Origin: Chloroflexota bacterium
GTDB lineage: Bacteria > Chloroflexota > Dehalococcoidia > SZUA-161
DNA length: 9,316 nt
NCBI GenBank assembly: GCA_016865955.1
Contig: VGNW01000079.1
Span: 1-9,316 of the forward strand
Direction of reading: 5' to 3'
Positions 1 through 6,909 of this stretch are shown here, piece by piece. The notes under the pieces are model-generated. The model searched no databases and was not told where the DNA came from. It was given only the letters and a program-made list of their open reading frames with translations. The number at the start of each line of letters is the position of its first letter. Positions within the stretch are counted from its first letter, which is position 1. The position numbers and the translations under genes are program-made.

Positions 1-376
1 TCGCTCCAGCGGACCCGGAGGTCAACACATGCAGAAGACCAGCAGCGCCGTCCGATTGACCCACATACCTACAGGGATAGTAGTCACCTGCCAGAACGAG
101 CGCTCGCAGTTCCGCAACAAGGATGTTGCCATGCGAGTGCTGCGCTCCCGCCTCCTCGAACTCGAACTGGAGAAAAAGGCTCAGGAGCAGGCGAAATTGA
201 AAGGAGAACATATTACGGCAGAGTGGGGCAACCAGATACGAAGCTATGTGCTACACCCCTACAAGCTGGTTAAAGACCACCGCACGGGGTATGAGACCAG
301 CAATCCCTCCGCTGTACTGGACGGAGACATCGACGAACTGCTTAAAGCATATCTGAGGTCAACGGTGACAAGCTGA
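1..376 (+). CDS. prfB: Peptide chain release factor 2, C-terminal part (5' truncated)
   Basis: This is the C-terminal end of a class I release factor, which frees the finished peptide at UGA/UAA stop codons in the ribosomal A site. The reading frame is open to the window edge. Codons from base 2 read RSSGPGGQHMQKT, so the catalytic GGQ motif lies at bases 17-25, before the first in-frame ATG at 29. That ATG is internal and not a true start. About 124 residues are visible. The SAVRLTHIPTGIVV segment and the later WGNQIRSYV and VKDHRTGYET blocks match release factor 2 rather than RF1, which lacks this RF2-type tail. The stop-recognition domain, and any programmed frameshift site used for prfB autoregulation, lie outside the window. 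The stop codon overlaps the next gene's ATG by one base (TGATG), which suggests translational coupling. Confidence 0.95.
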   Translation, partial: RSSGPGGQHMQKTSSAVRLTHIPTGIVVTCQNERSQFRNKDVAMRVLRSRLLELELEKKAQEQAKLKGEHITAEWGNQIRSYVLHPYKLVKDHRTGYETSNPSAVLDGDIDELLKAYLRSTVTS

Positions 377-1638
377 TGAAAAGGCTTTCTGTTCTTATTC
401 TGGTATTTCTCCTCTGTTTCACTATTGCCTCGAGTTATTCTCAAGCACAGGAGGCAATTTCAGCAACCTGCTCGACTGAAGCAGAATTTCCCACATCGCT
501 GACCTTTAATCTCACCGCCAAGAGCAGTGCAAATATCACGCGCGTCATCCTTAATTATAAGATTGACAAGATTACCACCGTTACCGTGATAAGCGAGGTT
601 GAACCCGATTTTGATATCGGCAAAGCAGTAGATACAAGCTGGACCTGGGACATGCGCATGAGCAGCCTGCCTCCAGGGGCAGAAGTTCAATACAGATGGA
701 GAATAGAAGACGCTTCCGGTCACGAACTCAAAACAGAATGGAAAACTGTCCGGTTCGATGATGAGCACTATAGCTGGAAAAGTCTGACTGAAGACGAGAT
801 AACACTTCACTGGTACAAGGGCGACCAGTCTTTCGCTCAGGAATTGCTGGATGCTGCCATCGATACGCTGGAGAAACTGACTCAATACACCGGCGCCTCG
901 CTCGAGAAGTCGGTGGATATATATATTTACGCCAGCACCTCAGCACTGAGAGACGCCCTGGTATATTCTCAAGATTGGACCGGCGGCGTTGCATTTACCG
1001 AATACGGTATCTTAGCCATAGGAATAGAGACCAGCAATCTGACATGGGGAAAAAGGGTTACGGCACACGAGCTAACCCACCTGGTGACTTACCAGATGAC
1101 TTATAATCCGTATGGCGATATACCGAACTGGTTGAATGAGGGACTTTCGATGTACGCTGAAGGCGAGCTGGAAATGAGCTTCCGGCTATTACTAAATGAG
1201 GCAATCTCGAAGGACAGCCTTATCTCAGTACAAAGCCTGTCGAGCTCCTTTCCCAGCGACGCGAATGAAGCAAGACTTTCCTATGCCCAGAGCTACAGCA
1301 TCGTCGAGTTCCTCATTGATGAATACGGCCGTGAAAAGATGCTGAACCTTCTAAACGTCTTCAAGTACGGCTCGACCTACGACGATGCCCTGTTGACAGT
1401 TTACGGCTTCGACACAAATGGCCTGGACGATGCGTGGCGTCTCAGTCTGGGGCTGGAGCCCCGGGAAACATCGGCGACACCTGTTCCCGCAACCACGCCG
1501 AAAACAGGGTTCCTCGAGTGCAATGTGATTTCCACAAAGAGTTCGAACAGCGGTCTCTTATGGGTGGGTGGGCTTGGCATATTGTTGCTGCCGGCAATCG
1601 GCGAGATGGTAAGACTAAAGCGACGGGGGAAGAAGTGA
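376..1638 (+). CDS. Exported MA-type zinc metallopeptidase, C-terminally membrane anchored
   Basis: The 420-residue product is a predicted gluzincin-type zinc peptidase of the peptidase MA-like family. Residues 1-24 form a signal peptide: MKR, then a hydrophobic core, then SSYSQAQ. Residues 30-130 look like a beta-rich domain with WTWDMRMSSLPPGAEVQYRW. The peptidase domain spans roughly residues 140-340. It carries HELTH at 231-235 (two zinc ligands and the general base E232) and NWLNEG at 251-256, where E255 is the expected third zinc ligand. A Pro/Thr-rich linker near 359-376 leads to a hydrophobic segment at about 393-409 and a basic tail (RLKRRGKK). That pattern suggests membrane anchoring with the catalytic domain outside the cell. 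The start is fixed by the signal peptide and the TGATG overlap with prfB; no good Shine-Dalgarno sequence is present. The substrate is unknown. Confidence 0.85.
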   Translation: MKRLSVLILVFLLCFTIASSYSQAQEAISATCSTEAEFPTSLTFNLTAKSSANITRVILNYKIDKITTVTVISEVEPDFDIGKAVDTSWTWDMRMSSLPPGAEVQYRWRIEDASGHELKTEWKTVRFDDEHYSWKSLTEDEITLHWYKGDQSFAQELLDAAIDTLEKLTQYTGASLEKSVDIYIYASTSALRDALVYSQDWTGGVAFTEYGILAIGIETSNLTWGKRVTAHELTHLVTYQMTYNPYGDIPNWLNEGLSMYAEGELEMSFRLLLNEAISKDSLISVQSLSSSFPSDANEARLSYAQSYSIVEFLIDEYGREKMLNLLNVFKYGSTYDDALLTVYGFDTNGLDDAWRLSLGLEPRETSATPVPATTPKTGFLECNVISTKSSNSGLLWVGGLGILLLPAIGEMVRLKRRGKK

Positions 1639-3233
1639 AAGGAAGACTGAAATTCCTGCTTCCTCAAATACTTTGCGCATTAATCGCGCTATCTTTGCTT
1701 TTCAGCGGCTGCCTGTCAGATAAATACGATATTCCCGGCATATCAGGCTCAGAGACCCTGTTTTTATCCGGAGGCGGCCCCTCATCGCTCGACCCGGCTA
1801 TCGCCCGTTCATCGGATGTTCTGGAATATATCGTCGAAATCTTTAGCGGACTGGTGTGCTACAAGCCGGATTTAGAGCTTGTACCTGATATGGCTCAAAG
1901 CTGGGAGAAAAGCGCCGACGGCAAGACATACACCTTCCATCTGAGACCGGAAGCCAAATTCCACGACGGGAAACAGGTTACAGCAAGCGATTTCAAGTAT
2001 TCCATGGAAAGGGCATGTGACCCCGCCACCGGTTCGCAGACAGCCATGACCTATCTCGGCGACATAATCGGTGTGGAGGAAAAGCTGCTCGGTCTGGCGG
2101 AAGAAGTCAGCGGAATCAAGGTCATTGACGACCATACGCTTCAAATAACCATCGATGCTCCCAAGGAGTATTTCCTGTCCAAACTAAGCTATCCCACTGC
2201 ATTCGTTATAGATAAAACCAACGTAGAATCAGGCAAAAACTGGTGGAAAACCCCTAACGGCACAGGCCCTTTCCAACTCAAGAGTTGGGATGACAGTAAT
2301 ATGATTCTGGAGAGAAACGAGCTTTATTACCTTGAGCCGGCGAAGGTCAAGCATGTTGTTTACCGCATCTGGGGCGGCTTACCCATGATGATGTACGAAG
2401 ACGGTTACATCGATGTGACCGATGTCTATCTATCCGATATCGAAAGAGCTCTCGACCCGACGAGCTCACTTAACAAAGAGCTTCTCATCACTCCCGATTT
2501 CAACTTATCCTATATGGGTTTTAACTCGACCAAGCCTCCTTTCGATGATGCCAGGATACGTCAGGCATTCTCACATGCCATAGATAAAGACAAAATTGTA
2601 AAGCTCGTGCTCAAGAACATTACCAGAAAGGCAGACGGCATTCTGCCGCCTGGGATGCCGGGTTACAGCGAGAACATTCATGGGCTAGCTTTCAACCCTG
2701 AGCTGGCAAAGAAGCTAATTGCTGAATCGAAATATGGCGCCGTCTCCGCTCTCCCGCCTATCATACTCACGACTTCCGGCATGGGAACGGTCTCGTCCGT
2801 GGAAGCTGCTCTGGTCGACATGTGGCGCAATAATCTCGGTGTGGAAGTAGAGGTGAGACAGCTTGACCCGGGGAAATACTTCTTCGTCCTCATGGAAGAA
2901 AAGGATGAATTGTACTTCTCGGGATGGGGCGCTGATTACCCCGACCCCCAGAATTTTTTGGACATTTTGTTTCACAGCGGCACCGAGGATAATATAGGCG
3001 AATACTACAATCCCGCGGTGGACGAGCTTCTGGAGAAAGCCAGAGTGGAAACAGACAATGAAACGAGGATGAACCTCTACCATCAAATCGAGCAGTTGAT
3101 TGTGGATGACGCCGCCTGTCTGCCCTTAACCTTCGATGTCTCCTACACGCTGGTAAAACCCTATGTCAAAGACCTGCCGCTCACGCCCCTCTGGATGCCC
3201 CGATTGAAGTATGTCTCCATCGAGCCTCATTAG
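1635..3233 (+). CDS. Peptide/substrate-binding lipoprotein, SBP family 5
   Basis: The product is a family 5 extracellular solute-binding protein (DppA/OppA/NikA type), which binds peptides or similar ligands outside the membrane and delivers them to an ABC importer. The chosen GTG at 1635 gives 532 residues and overlaps the upstream stop as GTGA. It is preceded by a purine-rich GGGGGA at 1625-1630. A longer frame from 1434 would bury the signal peptide 67 residues in and is unlikely. Residues 1-25 are a lipoprotein signal ending in LLFSGC, with acylated Cys26; the -3 Phe is slightly atypical. Family blocks seen include SSLDPA near 50, LVPDMAQSWEKSADGKTYTF at 82-101, FDDARIRQAFSHAIDKDKIV near 303-322 and GWGADYPDPQNFLD near 430-443. 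Length is normal. No permease or ATPase gene is in the window, so it is an orphan here. Its ligand cannot be read from the sequence. Confidence 0.92.
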   Translation: MKGRLKFLLPQILCALIALSLLFSGCLSDKYDIPGISGSETLFLSGGGPSSLDPAIARSSDVLEYIVEIFSGLVCYKPDLELVPDMAQSWEKSADGKTYTFHLRPEAKFHDGKQVTASDFKYSMERACDPATGSQTAMTYLGDIIGVEEKLLGLAEEVSGIKVIDDHTLQITIDAPKEYFLSKLSYPTAFVIDKTNVESGKNWWKTPNGTGPFQLKSWDDSNMILERNELYYLEPAKVKHVVYRIWGGLPMMMYEDGYIDVTDVYLSDIERALDPTSSLNKELLITPDFNLSYMGFNSTKPPFDDARIRQAFSHAIDKDKIVKLVLKNITRKADGILPPGMPGYSENIHGLAFNPELAKKLIAESKYGAVSALPPIILTTSGMGTVSSVEAALVDMWRNNLGVEVEVRQLDPGKYFFVLMEEKDELYFSGWGADYPDPQNFLDILFHSGTEDNIGEYYNPAVDELLEKARVETDNETRMNLYHQIEQLIVDDAACLPLTFDVSYTLVKPYVKDLPLTPLWMPRLKYVSIEPH

Positions 3234-3243
3234 AAACGGCGTT

Positions 3244-3840
3244 TTACTTCCCTCCGGTCTGCCGCCAGACATGGAAAATGCGCTGCACCGCGATGAGGTT
3301 GGTCAGCGCCGCCAGAATCCACAACACCACCAATAGCGCCAGGTCCGACCAGTTGCCGACAATAAGGCCGATGGCAAGCAGAACGACCCTTTCCGTGCGG
3401 GTAAAGAAACCCACCTCTCCCGCCAACCCCAGACCCTCAGCCCTGGCCCTGGTATAGCTGGTCAGCAAAGAACCAGTCAAAGCAGCGCCAATCAAAATGG
3501 ATTCCTGAAACGCTCCTTGCCCCGCATAATAGGCCAGTAATCCCAGGAACAGTGCTGCCTCGGAGAAACGGTCGAGCGTGGAATCGAGGAAGGCTCCGAA
3601 CCTGGTGCTGCGTCCCGTGGCGCGGGCGAGCGCGCCATCAAGAAAATCGAGCGAACCCGAGAGGAGCACCAGAAAACCGCCTAAAAAAAAACGGCCTGTG
3701 TATAACACCCAGGCTACAGCGAGAGTCGCCAAGAAACCGAACACGGTTAATGCGTTGGGGCTTAACCGCGTTTTGGACAATAAAGCTACGGGCAATCTAC
3801 TCAAAACATGCGCGAGGCTATGACGAACCCTGGCGAGCAC
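3244..3840 (-). CDS. CDP-alcohol phosphatidyltransferase, likely phosphatidylinositol-phosphate synthase
   Basis: This integral membrane enzyme joins a CDP-activated diacyl lipid to an alcohol. The family motif is complete: D65, D68, G69, A72, R73, G82, D86 and D90 (DxxDGxxAR...GxxxDxxxD), whose aspartates bind the catalytic metals. The later SYTRARAEGLG at 128-138 resembles the segment found in inositol-phosphate-accepting members, and the operon contains an inositol-phosphate synthase. The likely reaction is therefore CDP-diacylglycerol plus inositol phosphate to phosphatidylinositol phosphate. About six hydrophobic segments fit the fold. The GTG at 3840 gives 198 residues, close to known synthases. 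It has GGGAG at 3848-3852 seven bases upstream and overlaps the glycosyltransferase end by 23 bases. The longer frame from 3972 has a basic, low-complexity N-terminus that is probably not translated. A phosphatidylglycerophosphate synthase role is the alternative. Confidence 0.87.
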   Translation of the reverse strand: MLARVRHSLAHVLSRLPVALLSKTRLSPNALTVFGFLATLAVAWVLYTGRFFLGGFLVLLSGSLDFLDGALARATGRSTRFGAFLDSTLDRFSEAALFLGLLAYYAGQGAFQESILIGAALTGSLLTSYTRARAEGLGLAGEVGFFTRTERVVLLAIGLIVGNWSDLALLVVLWILAALTNLIAVQRIFHVWRQTGGK

Positions 3841-4987
3841 AGGCAATCTCCCTATCGGCTGTCTTATTCCGTTTCTGCCACAAGTATTGATAGTATTCCA
3901 TGACCTTCTGAGCCACAACATCCCAGCTATAGTCTTTCGCCTTCTTCTTACCGCTCTGCCCCATCTTCTCACGCATCGGTTTGTCTTTGAGCAAAGTCAG
4001 GATGGCGCCAGCCAGAGCCTTTTCATCCCTGGGCTTCACCAGAAGTCCCTCCACGCCCTGACTTATCAGACCGGCGTACCCCGGTATATCCGAGGCAACT
4101 ATGGGCTTTCCCGTAGCCATAGCTTCCAGCAACACCATGCCGAAGCTCTCCCATCCTGTGGCAGGGGCACAGAATATATCGGCGGTGTTGTAGTAGCGAG
4201 GCAAGTCCTCATCGGATACATAGCCGGCGAAAACCAGGTCGCTCATACCGCGTCTGGCAGCGATTTTTTCATACTTCTTGCACAGACGACCGGGAGGGCT
4301 AACTACGATGAGACGGCACTGCGGAAATTCCTTCTTCACACGTCCGTAAGCGCCGAGCAAATATTTAAAGCCCTTCCTTTTCTCCAGCCTGCCCACGAAC
4401 AGTATATTCAGCTTGCCGTCTTTATACTTCTCGATAGGAGCCACCCTATCGGAGAAGCGCTCCAAGTCGATACCGTTGGGGATTATTCTGTAATCGCCCG
4501 GGAAATATCTATCGATAAACCCCATCGCAGCTTTGGATACTGCAATCTTGCCTTCGAGCTTCGCCATCCATTTTTTAAGCAGTGGCTTCCATATCGTATA
4601 GCCCCAGCTATTGCTGCGCGTGGCATGGAAGGTGCCGACAACCAGCTCGTTGGAAGAATGATGCAATACGGATATTGCCAGAGCGGGCATCATGGGTTCG
4701 TGAATATGAACGACGTCGAACTTCTCCTTCTCCAGCATCTTTTTAATGAGGTCGGAGAACAACAACTTGGGGGAAACCGGACAGCGCACCACCGAGCCGC
4801 TGGCGCGAATAGGGACCGGTTTGCCGATGAATATAGCATTTTCGCCGCCCTTCTTGGGATTGGAGGAGGGGGCGATGATTTTGACCTCGTGCCCCATGCG
4901 GGTAAAGCGCTCCTCCAGACAAGCGATGTGATTATTCACCCCGCCGGGATAGGCATAGTCATAGGGAGAGACCAGAGCTATCTTCAA
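3818..4987 (-). CDS. GT4-family glycosyltransferase, PimA-like
   Basis: The 389-residue product is a cytoplasmic, probably membrane-associated GT-B fold retaining glycosyltransferase. The order of motifs closely follows PimA, the GDP-mannose:phosphatidylinositol mannosyltransferase. An N-terminal PYDYAYPGGVNNH holds the nucleotide-sugar loop (G15-G16-V17). HIHEP is at 94-98, and GTFHATRS at 118-125 carries H121, equivalent to the PimA lipid-acceptor-side histidine. VGRLEKRKG at 198-206 holds R200 and K206. The EX7E-type ESFGMVLLE block starts at E280, with E288 as the second glutamate. The start is TTG at 4987, because MKIALVSPYDY begins there as in the family. GGAAG at 4997-5001 lies nine bases upstream, and the preceding stop is only six bases away. 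Inositol-phosphate synthase upstream and a lipid synthase downstream support an inositol lipid as acceptor. Mannose as donor sugar is inferred from the PimA similarity. Confidence 0.9.
   Translation of the reverse strand: MKIALVSPYDYAYPGGVNNHIACLEERFTRMGHEVKIIAPSSNPKKGGENAIFIGKPVPIRASGSVVRCPVSPKLLFSDLIKKMLEKEKFDVVHIHEPMMPALAISVLHHSSNELVVGTFHATRSNSWGYTIWKPLLKKWMAKLEGKIAVSKAAMGFIDRYFPGDYRIIPNGIDLERFSDRVAPIEKYKDGKLNILFVGRLEKRKGFKYLLGAYGRVKKEFPQCRLIVVSPPGRLCKKYEKIAARRGMSDLVFAGYVSDEDLPRYYNTADIFCAPATGWESFGMVLLEAMATGKPIVASDIPGYAGLISQGVEGLLVKPRDEKALAGAILTLLKDKPMREKMGQSGKKKAKDYSWDVVAQKVMEYYQYLWQKRNKTADREIACARQGSS
3848..3852 (-). promoter_or_regulatory. Ribosome binding site supporting the GTG start at 3840
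   Basis: GGGAG on the minus strand lies seven bases before the GTG at 3840, inside the end of the upstream glycosyltransferase gene. It is the main reason for preferring this start over the frame beginning at 3972. Confidence 0.6.
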
Positions 4988-4993
4988 GGACTC

Positions 4994-6124
4994 TTACTTC
5001 CTCTTGCCCTGCTTTTTCGCTTTACTCTCAGGCTTCGCCTGTATAACTTCAGCACCGCTTCCCGAGATAAAGTCCTCAGTCAACTTGCGCGCCTGGCTGT
5101 CGGTATATTGAACCGGAGGCGATTTCATGAAGTAAGAGGAAGGGCCGACCAGCGTACCCTTTAGTCCGCGGTCAAGGGCGAGTTTGCAGCATCTTATAGC
5201 GTCGATGACCACTCCAGCAGAGTTGGGGCTGTCCCATACCTCCAGCTTTACTTCCATATTAAGGGGAACATCGCCGAAGGTGCGCCCCTCCATCCTGATA
5301 TAGCACCACTTGCGGTCCTCAAGCCACGGCACATAGTCGCTGGGGCCGATGTGTATATTGTCTTTCCCTAAATCGTAGTCAAGCTGGGAGGCTACGGCAT
5401 CGGTCTTCGATATTTTCTTGGACTCCAGCCTCTCTCGCTCCAGCATGTTATAGAAATCGGTATTTCCGCCGAAGTTGAGTTGATATGTCCTCTCCAGCTT
5501 CACGCCGCGCTCACGGAACAGCCTGGTAAGCACACGATGCGTGATAGTTGCGCCCACCTGCGATTTGATGTCGTCGCCGATGACAGGCAGACCCACATCC
5601 TCGAAGCGCTTCTGCCAGTACTTCTCGCGCGCAATGAAAACAGGTATGCAGTTGATGAAAGCGCACCTTGCAGAGAGTATCTGCTCCACATACCATTTGG
5701 TAGCTTCCTCGCTGCCCACAGGCAGGTAGCTTATAACTACATCGACCTTTTTCTCTTTCAGGATACCTACAATATCGGCGGTAGCCCCCGGAGCCTTGGT
5801 GATAACCTGAGATAGATACTTCCCCAGGCCATCGTGAGTCATCCCCCGCTCCACCTTCACACCCGTTTTAGGCACGTCGCAAAACTTGAAAGTATTGTTT
5901 GGAGGTGTGAAAACAGCCTCCGCAATATCCTTTCCCACCTTATTCTTATCGATATCGAAAGCAGCGACGAAGTTAATATCCCTGATATGATAGCCACCCA
6001 GATTAACATGCATCAGCCCGGGGATGAAGTCGTTCTCCGCAGCGTTGCGGTAATAGTACACGCCCTGAACCAGGGAGGAGGCGCAATTCCCCACCCCGAT
6101 GATTGCCACATTTATCTTGCCCAA
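4994..6124 (-). CDS. ino1: Inositol-3-phosphate synthase (NAD-dependent)
   Basis: This enzyme isomerises glucose 6-phosphate to 1D-myo-inositol 3-phosphate with bound NAD, the committed step of inositol synthesis. The 376-residue length fits the short bacterial/archaeal form. The N-terminal Rossmann motif is GVGNCASSLVQG at 10-21. DVVISYLPVGSEEATKWY lies near 128-145 and NCIPVFIA at 158-165. The highly conserved catalytic segment GDDIKSQVGAT is at 183-193, then LNFGGNTDFYNM near 216-227 and DSPNSAG at 298-304. The tail after 362 is Lys-rich (KAKKQGKRK). Translation starts at TTG (6122-6124), with AAAGGAG at 6134-6140 nine bases upstream; no nearer ATG would retain the Rossmann strand. It is first in the three-gene operon, six bases from the glycosyltransferase, and supplies the inositol headgroup to the downstream lipid enzymes. 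Confidence 0.95.
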   Translation of the reverse strand: MGKINVAIIGVGNCASSLVQGVYYYRNAAENDFIPGLMHVNLGGYHIRDINFVAAFDIDKNKVGKDIAEAVFTPPNNTFKFCDVPKTGVKVERGMTHDGLGKYLSQVITKAPGATADIVGILKEKKVDVVISYLPVGSEEATKWYVEQILSARCAFINCIPVFIAREKYWQKRFEDVGLPVIGDDIKSQVGATITHRVLTRLFRERGVKLERTYQLNFGGNTDFYNMLERERLESKKISKTDAVASQLDYDLGKDNIHIGPSDYVPWLEDRKWCYIRMEGRTFGDVPLNMEVKLEVWDSPNSAGVVIDAIRCCKLALDRGLKGTLVGPSSYFMKSPPVQYTDSQARKLTEDFISGSGAEVIQAKPESKAKKQGKRK

Positions 6125-6133
6125 GTATTAGCT

Positions 6134-6140
6134 CTCCTTT
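6134..6140 (-). promoter_or_regulatory. Ribosome binding site of the inositol-phosphate synthase gene
   Basis: AAAGGAG on the minus strand is nine bases before the TTG start at 6124. It supports use of the unusual initiation codon. Confidence 0.65.
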
Positions 6141-6176
6141 CTACACCTTGAATGGACAATTGGTAATGCCCCGTTC

Positions 6177-6198
6177 CGACCTGACTTGCCTCAGGTCG
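6177..6198. repeat. Inverted repeat in the divergent intergenic region (candidate operator)
   Basis: Arms CGACCTGA and TCAGGTCG match perfectly over 8 bp around a 6-base spacer (CTTGCC). The repeat lies between the divergent inositol-phosphate synthase and PHP genes, about 53 bases from the former start and 30 from the latter. It also overlaps a weak -35-like TTGCCT (6186-6191). Neither side has a T-run, so it does not look like an intrinsic terminator. A repressor or activator site is possible, but no regulator gene is nearby. Confidence 0.5.
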
Positions 6199-6214
6199 AA
6201 TCTTATGCTATCCT
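6186..6214 (+). promoter_or_regulatory. Weak candidate promoter for the PHP gene
   Basis: TTGCCT (6186-6191) and TATCCT (6209-6214) are spaced by 17 bases, each matching four of six consensus positions. Transcription would begin only a few bases before the ATG at 6228. This would fit the lack of any Shine-Dalgarno sequence there (a leaderless or near-leaderless message). The match is weak and could be chance. Confidence 0.25.
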
Positions 6215-6227
6215 CGATACCACCGAA

Positions 6228-6890
6228 ATGGTTTACGATTTTCACACCCATACCTCAATAAGCGATGGCGCCCTCTCGCCGCTGGAACTGGTGCGAAGGG
6301 CGCTTATAAATGGCTATAAAGCTATCGCAATCACCGACCATGTCGGGATTGGCTATCTGGAAAGACTGATTAAAGAAATCACGGCGGATTGCGCTCTGGC
6401 TGAGAAGCACTGGAAAATAGCAGCTATCCCCGGGGTGGAACTCACGCACGTCCCAGCAGCTGCCATCTCCCAAGCCGCCAAAAAAGCCAAGGAGCTGGGA
6501 GCGAAGCTGGTGGTAGTTCATGGCGAGACTATTGCCGAGCCTGTAGAGCCGGGCACGAACATGGCTGCTCTCAAATCGCCACATGTCGATATTTTAGCAC
6601 ATCCCGGGATGATAACCATAGAGGAAGCTAAGATAGCAGCTGCCAGCGGCATCTATCTTGAAATCAGCGCCAGAAAGCAACACTCGCCGCCCAACAAACA
6701 TGTCGTCGAGATGGCACGCCGCGCCGGAGCAAAGCTCATCGTCGATTCGGACGCGCACGATGAACTCGACCTTCTGACCTCCGAATCAGCCTTCAATATT
6801 GCCCGAAATGCAGAACTCACCGAAGCCGACATTGTCGAGGTTCTTCAGGTTAATCCGCAATCTCTGCTCCGCAAGCTGCTCTCAAAGTGA
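6228..6890 (+). CDS. PHP-family metal-dependent phosphoesterase
   Basis: The product is a PHP (polymerase and histidinol phosphatase) domain hydrolase of 220 residues. This family uses a trinuclear metal site to cleave phosphoesters. All expected ligands are visible: H6 and H8 in DFHTHTSISDG with D13, H38 in ITDH, E71 in PGVE, H98 in VVHGE, H125 in LAHPG, and D175 and H177 in DSDAH. The ATG at 6228 puts the first ligand motif at residues 5-9, as is usual. The TTG at 6186 would add 14 residues of unlikely sequence, and neither start has a clear ribosome binding site. Standalone PHP proteins include histidinol-phosphate phosphatases and nucleotide or oligonucleotide phosphatases. The real substrate is unknown. 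Divergence from the inositol-lipid operon makes a phosphorylated inositol compound a speculative possibility. It converges with the zinc-ribbon gene 20 bases downstream. Confidence 0.88.
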   Translation: MVYDFHTHTSISDGALSPLELVRRALINGYKAIAITDHVGIGYLERLIKEITADCALAEKHWKIAAIPGVELTHVPAAAISQAAKKAKELGAKLVVVHGETIAEPVEPGTNMAALKSPHVDILAHPGMITIEEAKIAAASGIYLEISARKQHSPPNKHVVEMARRAGAKLIVDSDAHDELDLLTSESAFNIARNAELTEADIVEVLQVNPQSLLRKLLSK

Positions 6891-6909
6891 TCCCCGGGCT
6901 TCGAGAGAC

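Noticed and set aside
460..994. Minus-strand frames of 141 and 88 codons opposite the peptidase gene
   Set aside because: They are antisense shadows with no recognisable features, whereas the + strand carries the signal peptide and HELTH motif.
1434..1634. N-terminal extension of the binding-protein frame from an ATG at 1434
   Set aside because: It overlaps the peptidase coding sequence by 205 bases and would place the lipoprotein signal peptide 67 residues inside. The GTG at 1635 restores a normal signal peptide.
3234..3243. Bidirectional terminator between the convergent binding-protein and phosphatidyltransferase genes
   Set aside because: Only ten bases separate the stops. AAACG/CGTTT around one base is too short a loop to form a real hairpin.
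3841..3972. N-terminal extension of the phosphatidyltransferase frame to 3972
   Set aside because: The extra 44 residues are basic shadow sequence of the glycosyltransferase gene. The GTG at 3840 has a good ribosome binding site and gives the family's usual length.
3887..5164. A 425-codon open frame on the + strand opposite the glycosyltransferase and the end of ino1
   Set aside because: It is in exact antisense codon register with the sense genes, so it stays open merely because those genes avoid TTA, CTA and TCA codons there. Its translation has no recognisable domain, while the sense strand has clear enzyme motifs.
6186..6227. TTG start for the PHP gene at 6186
   Set aside because: It lies inside the inverted repeat and lacks a ribosome binding site. 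It also adds residues upstream of the position where PHP proteins normally begin.
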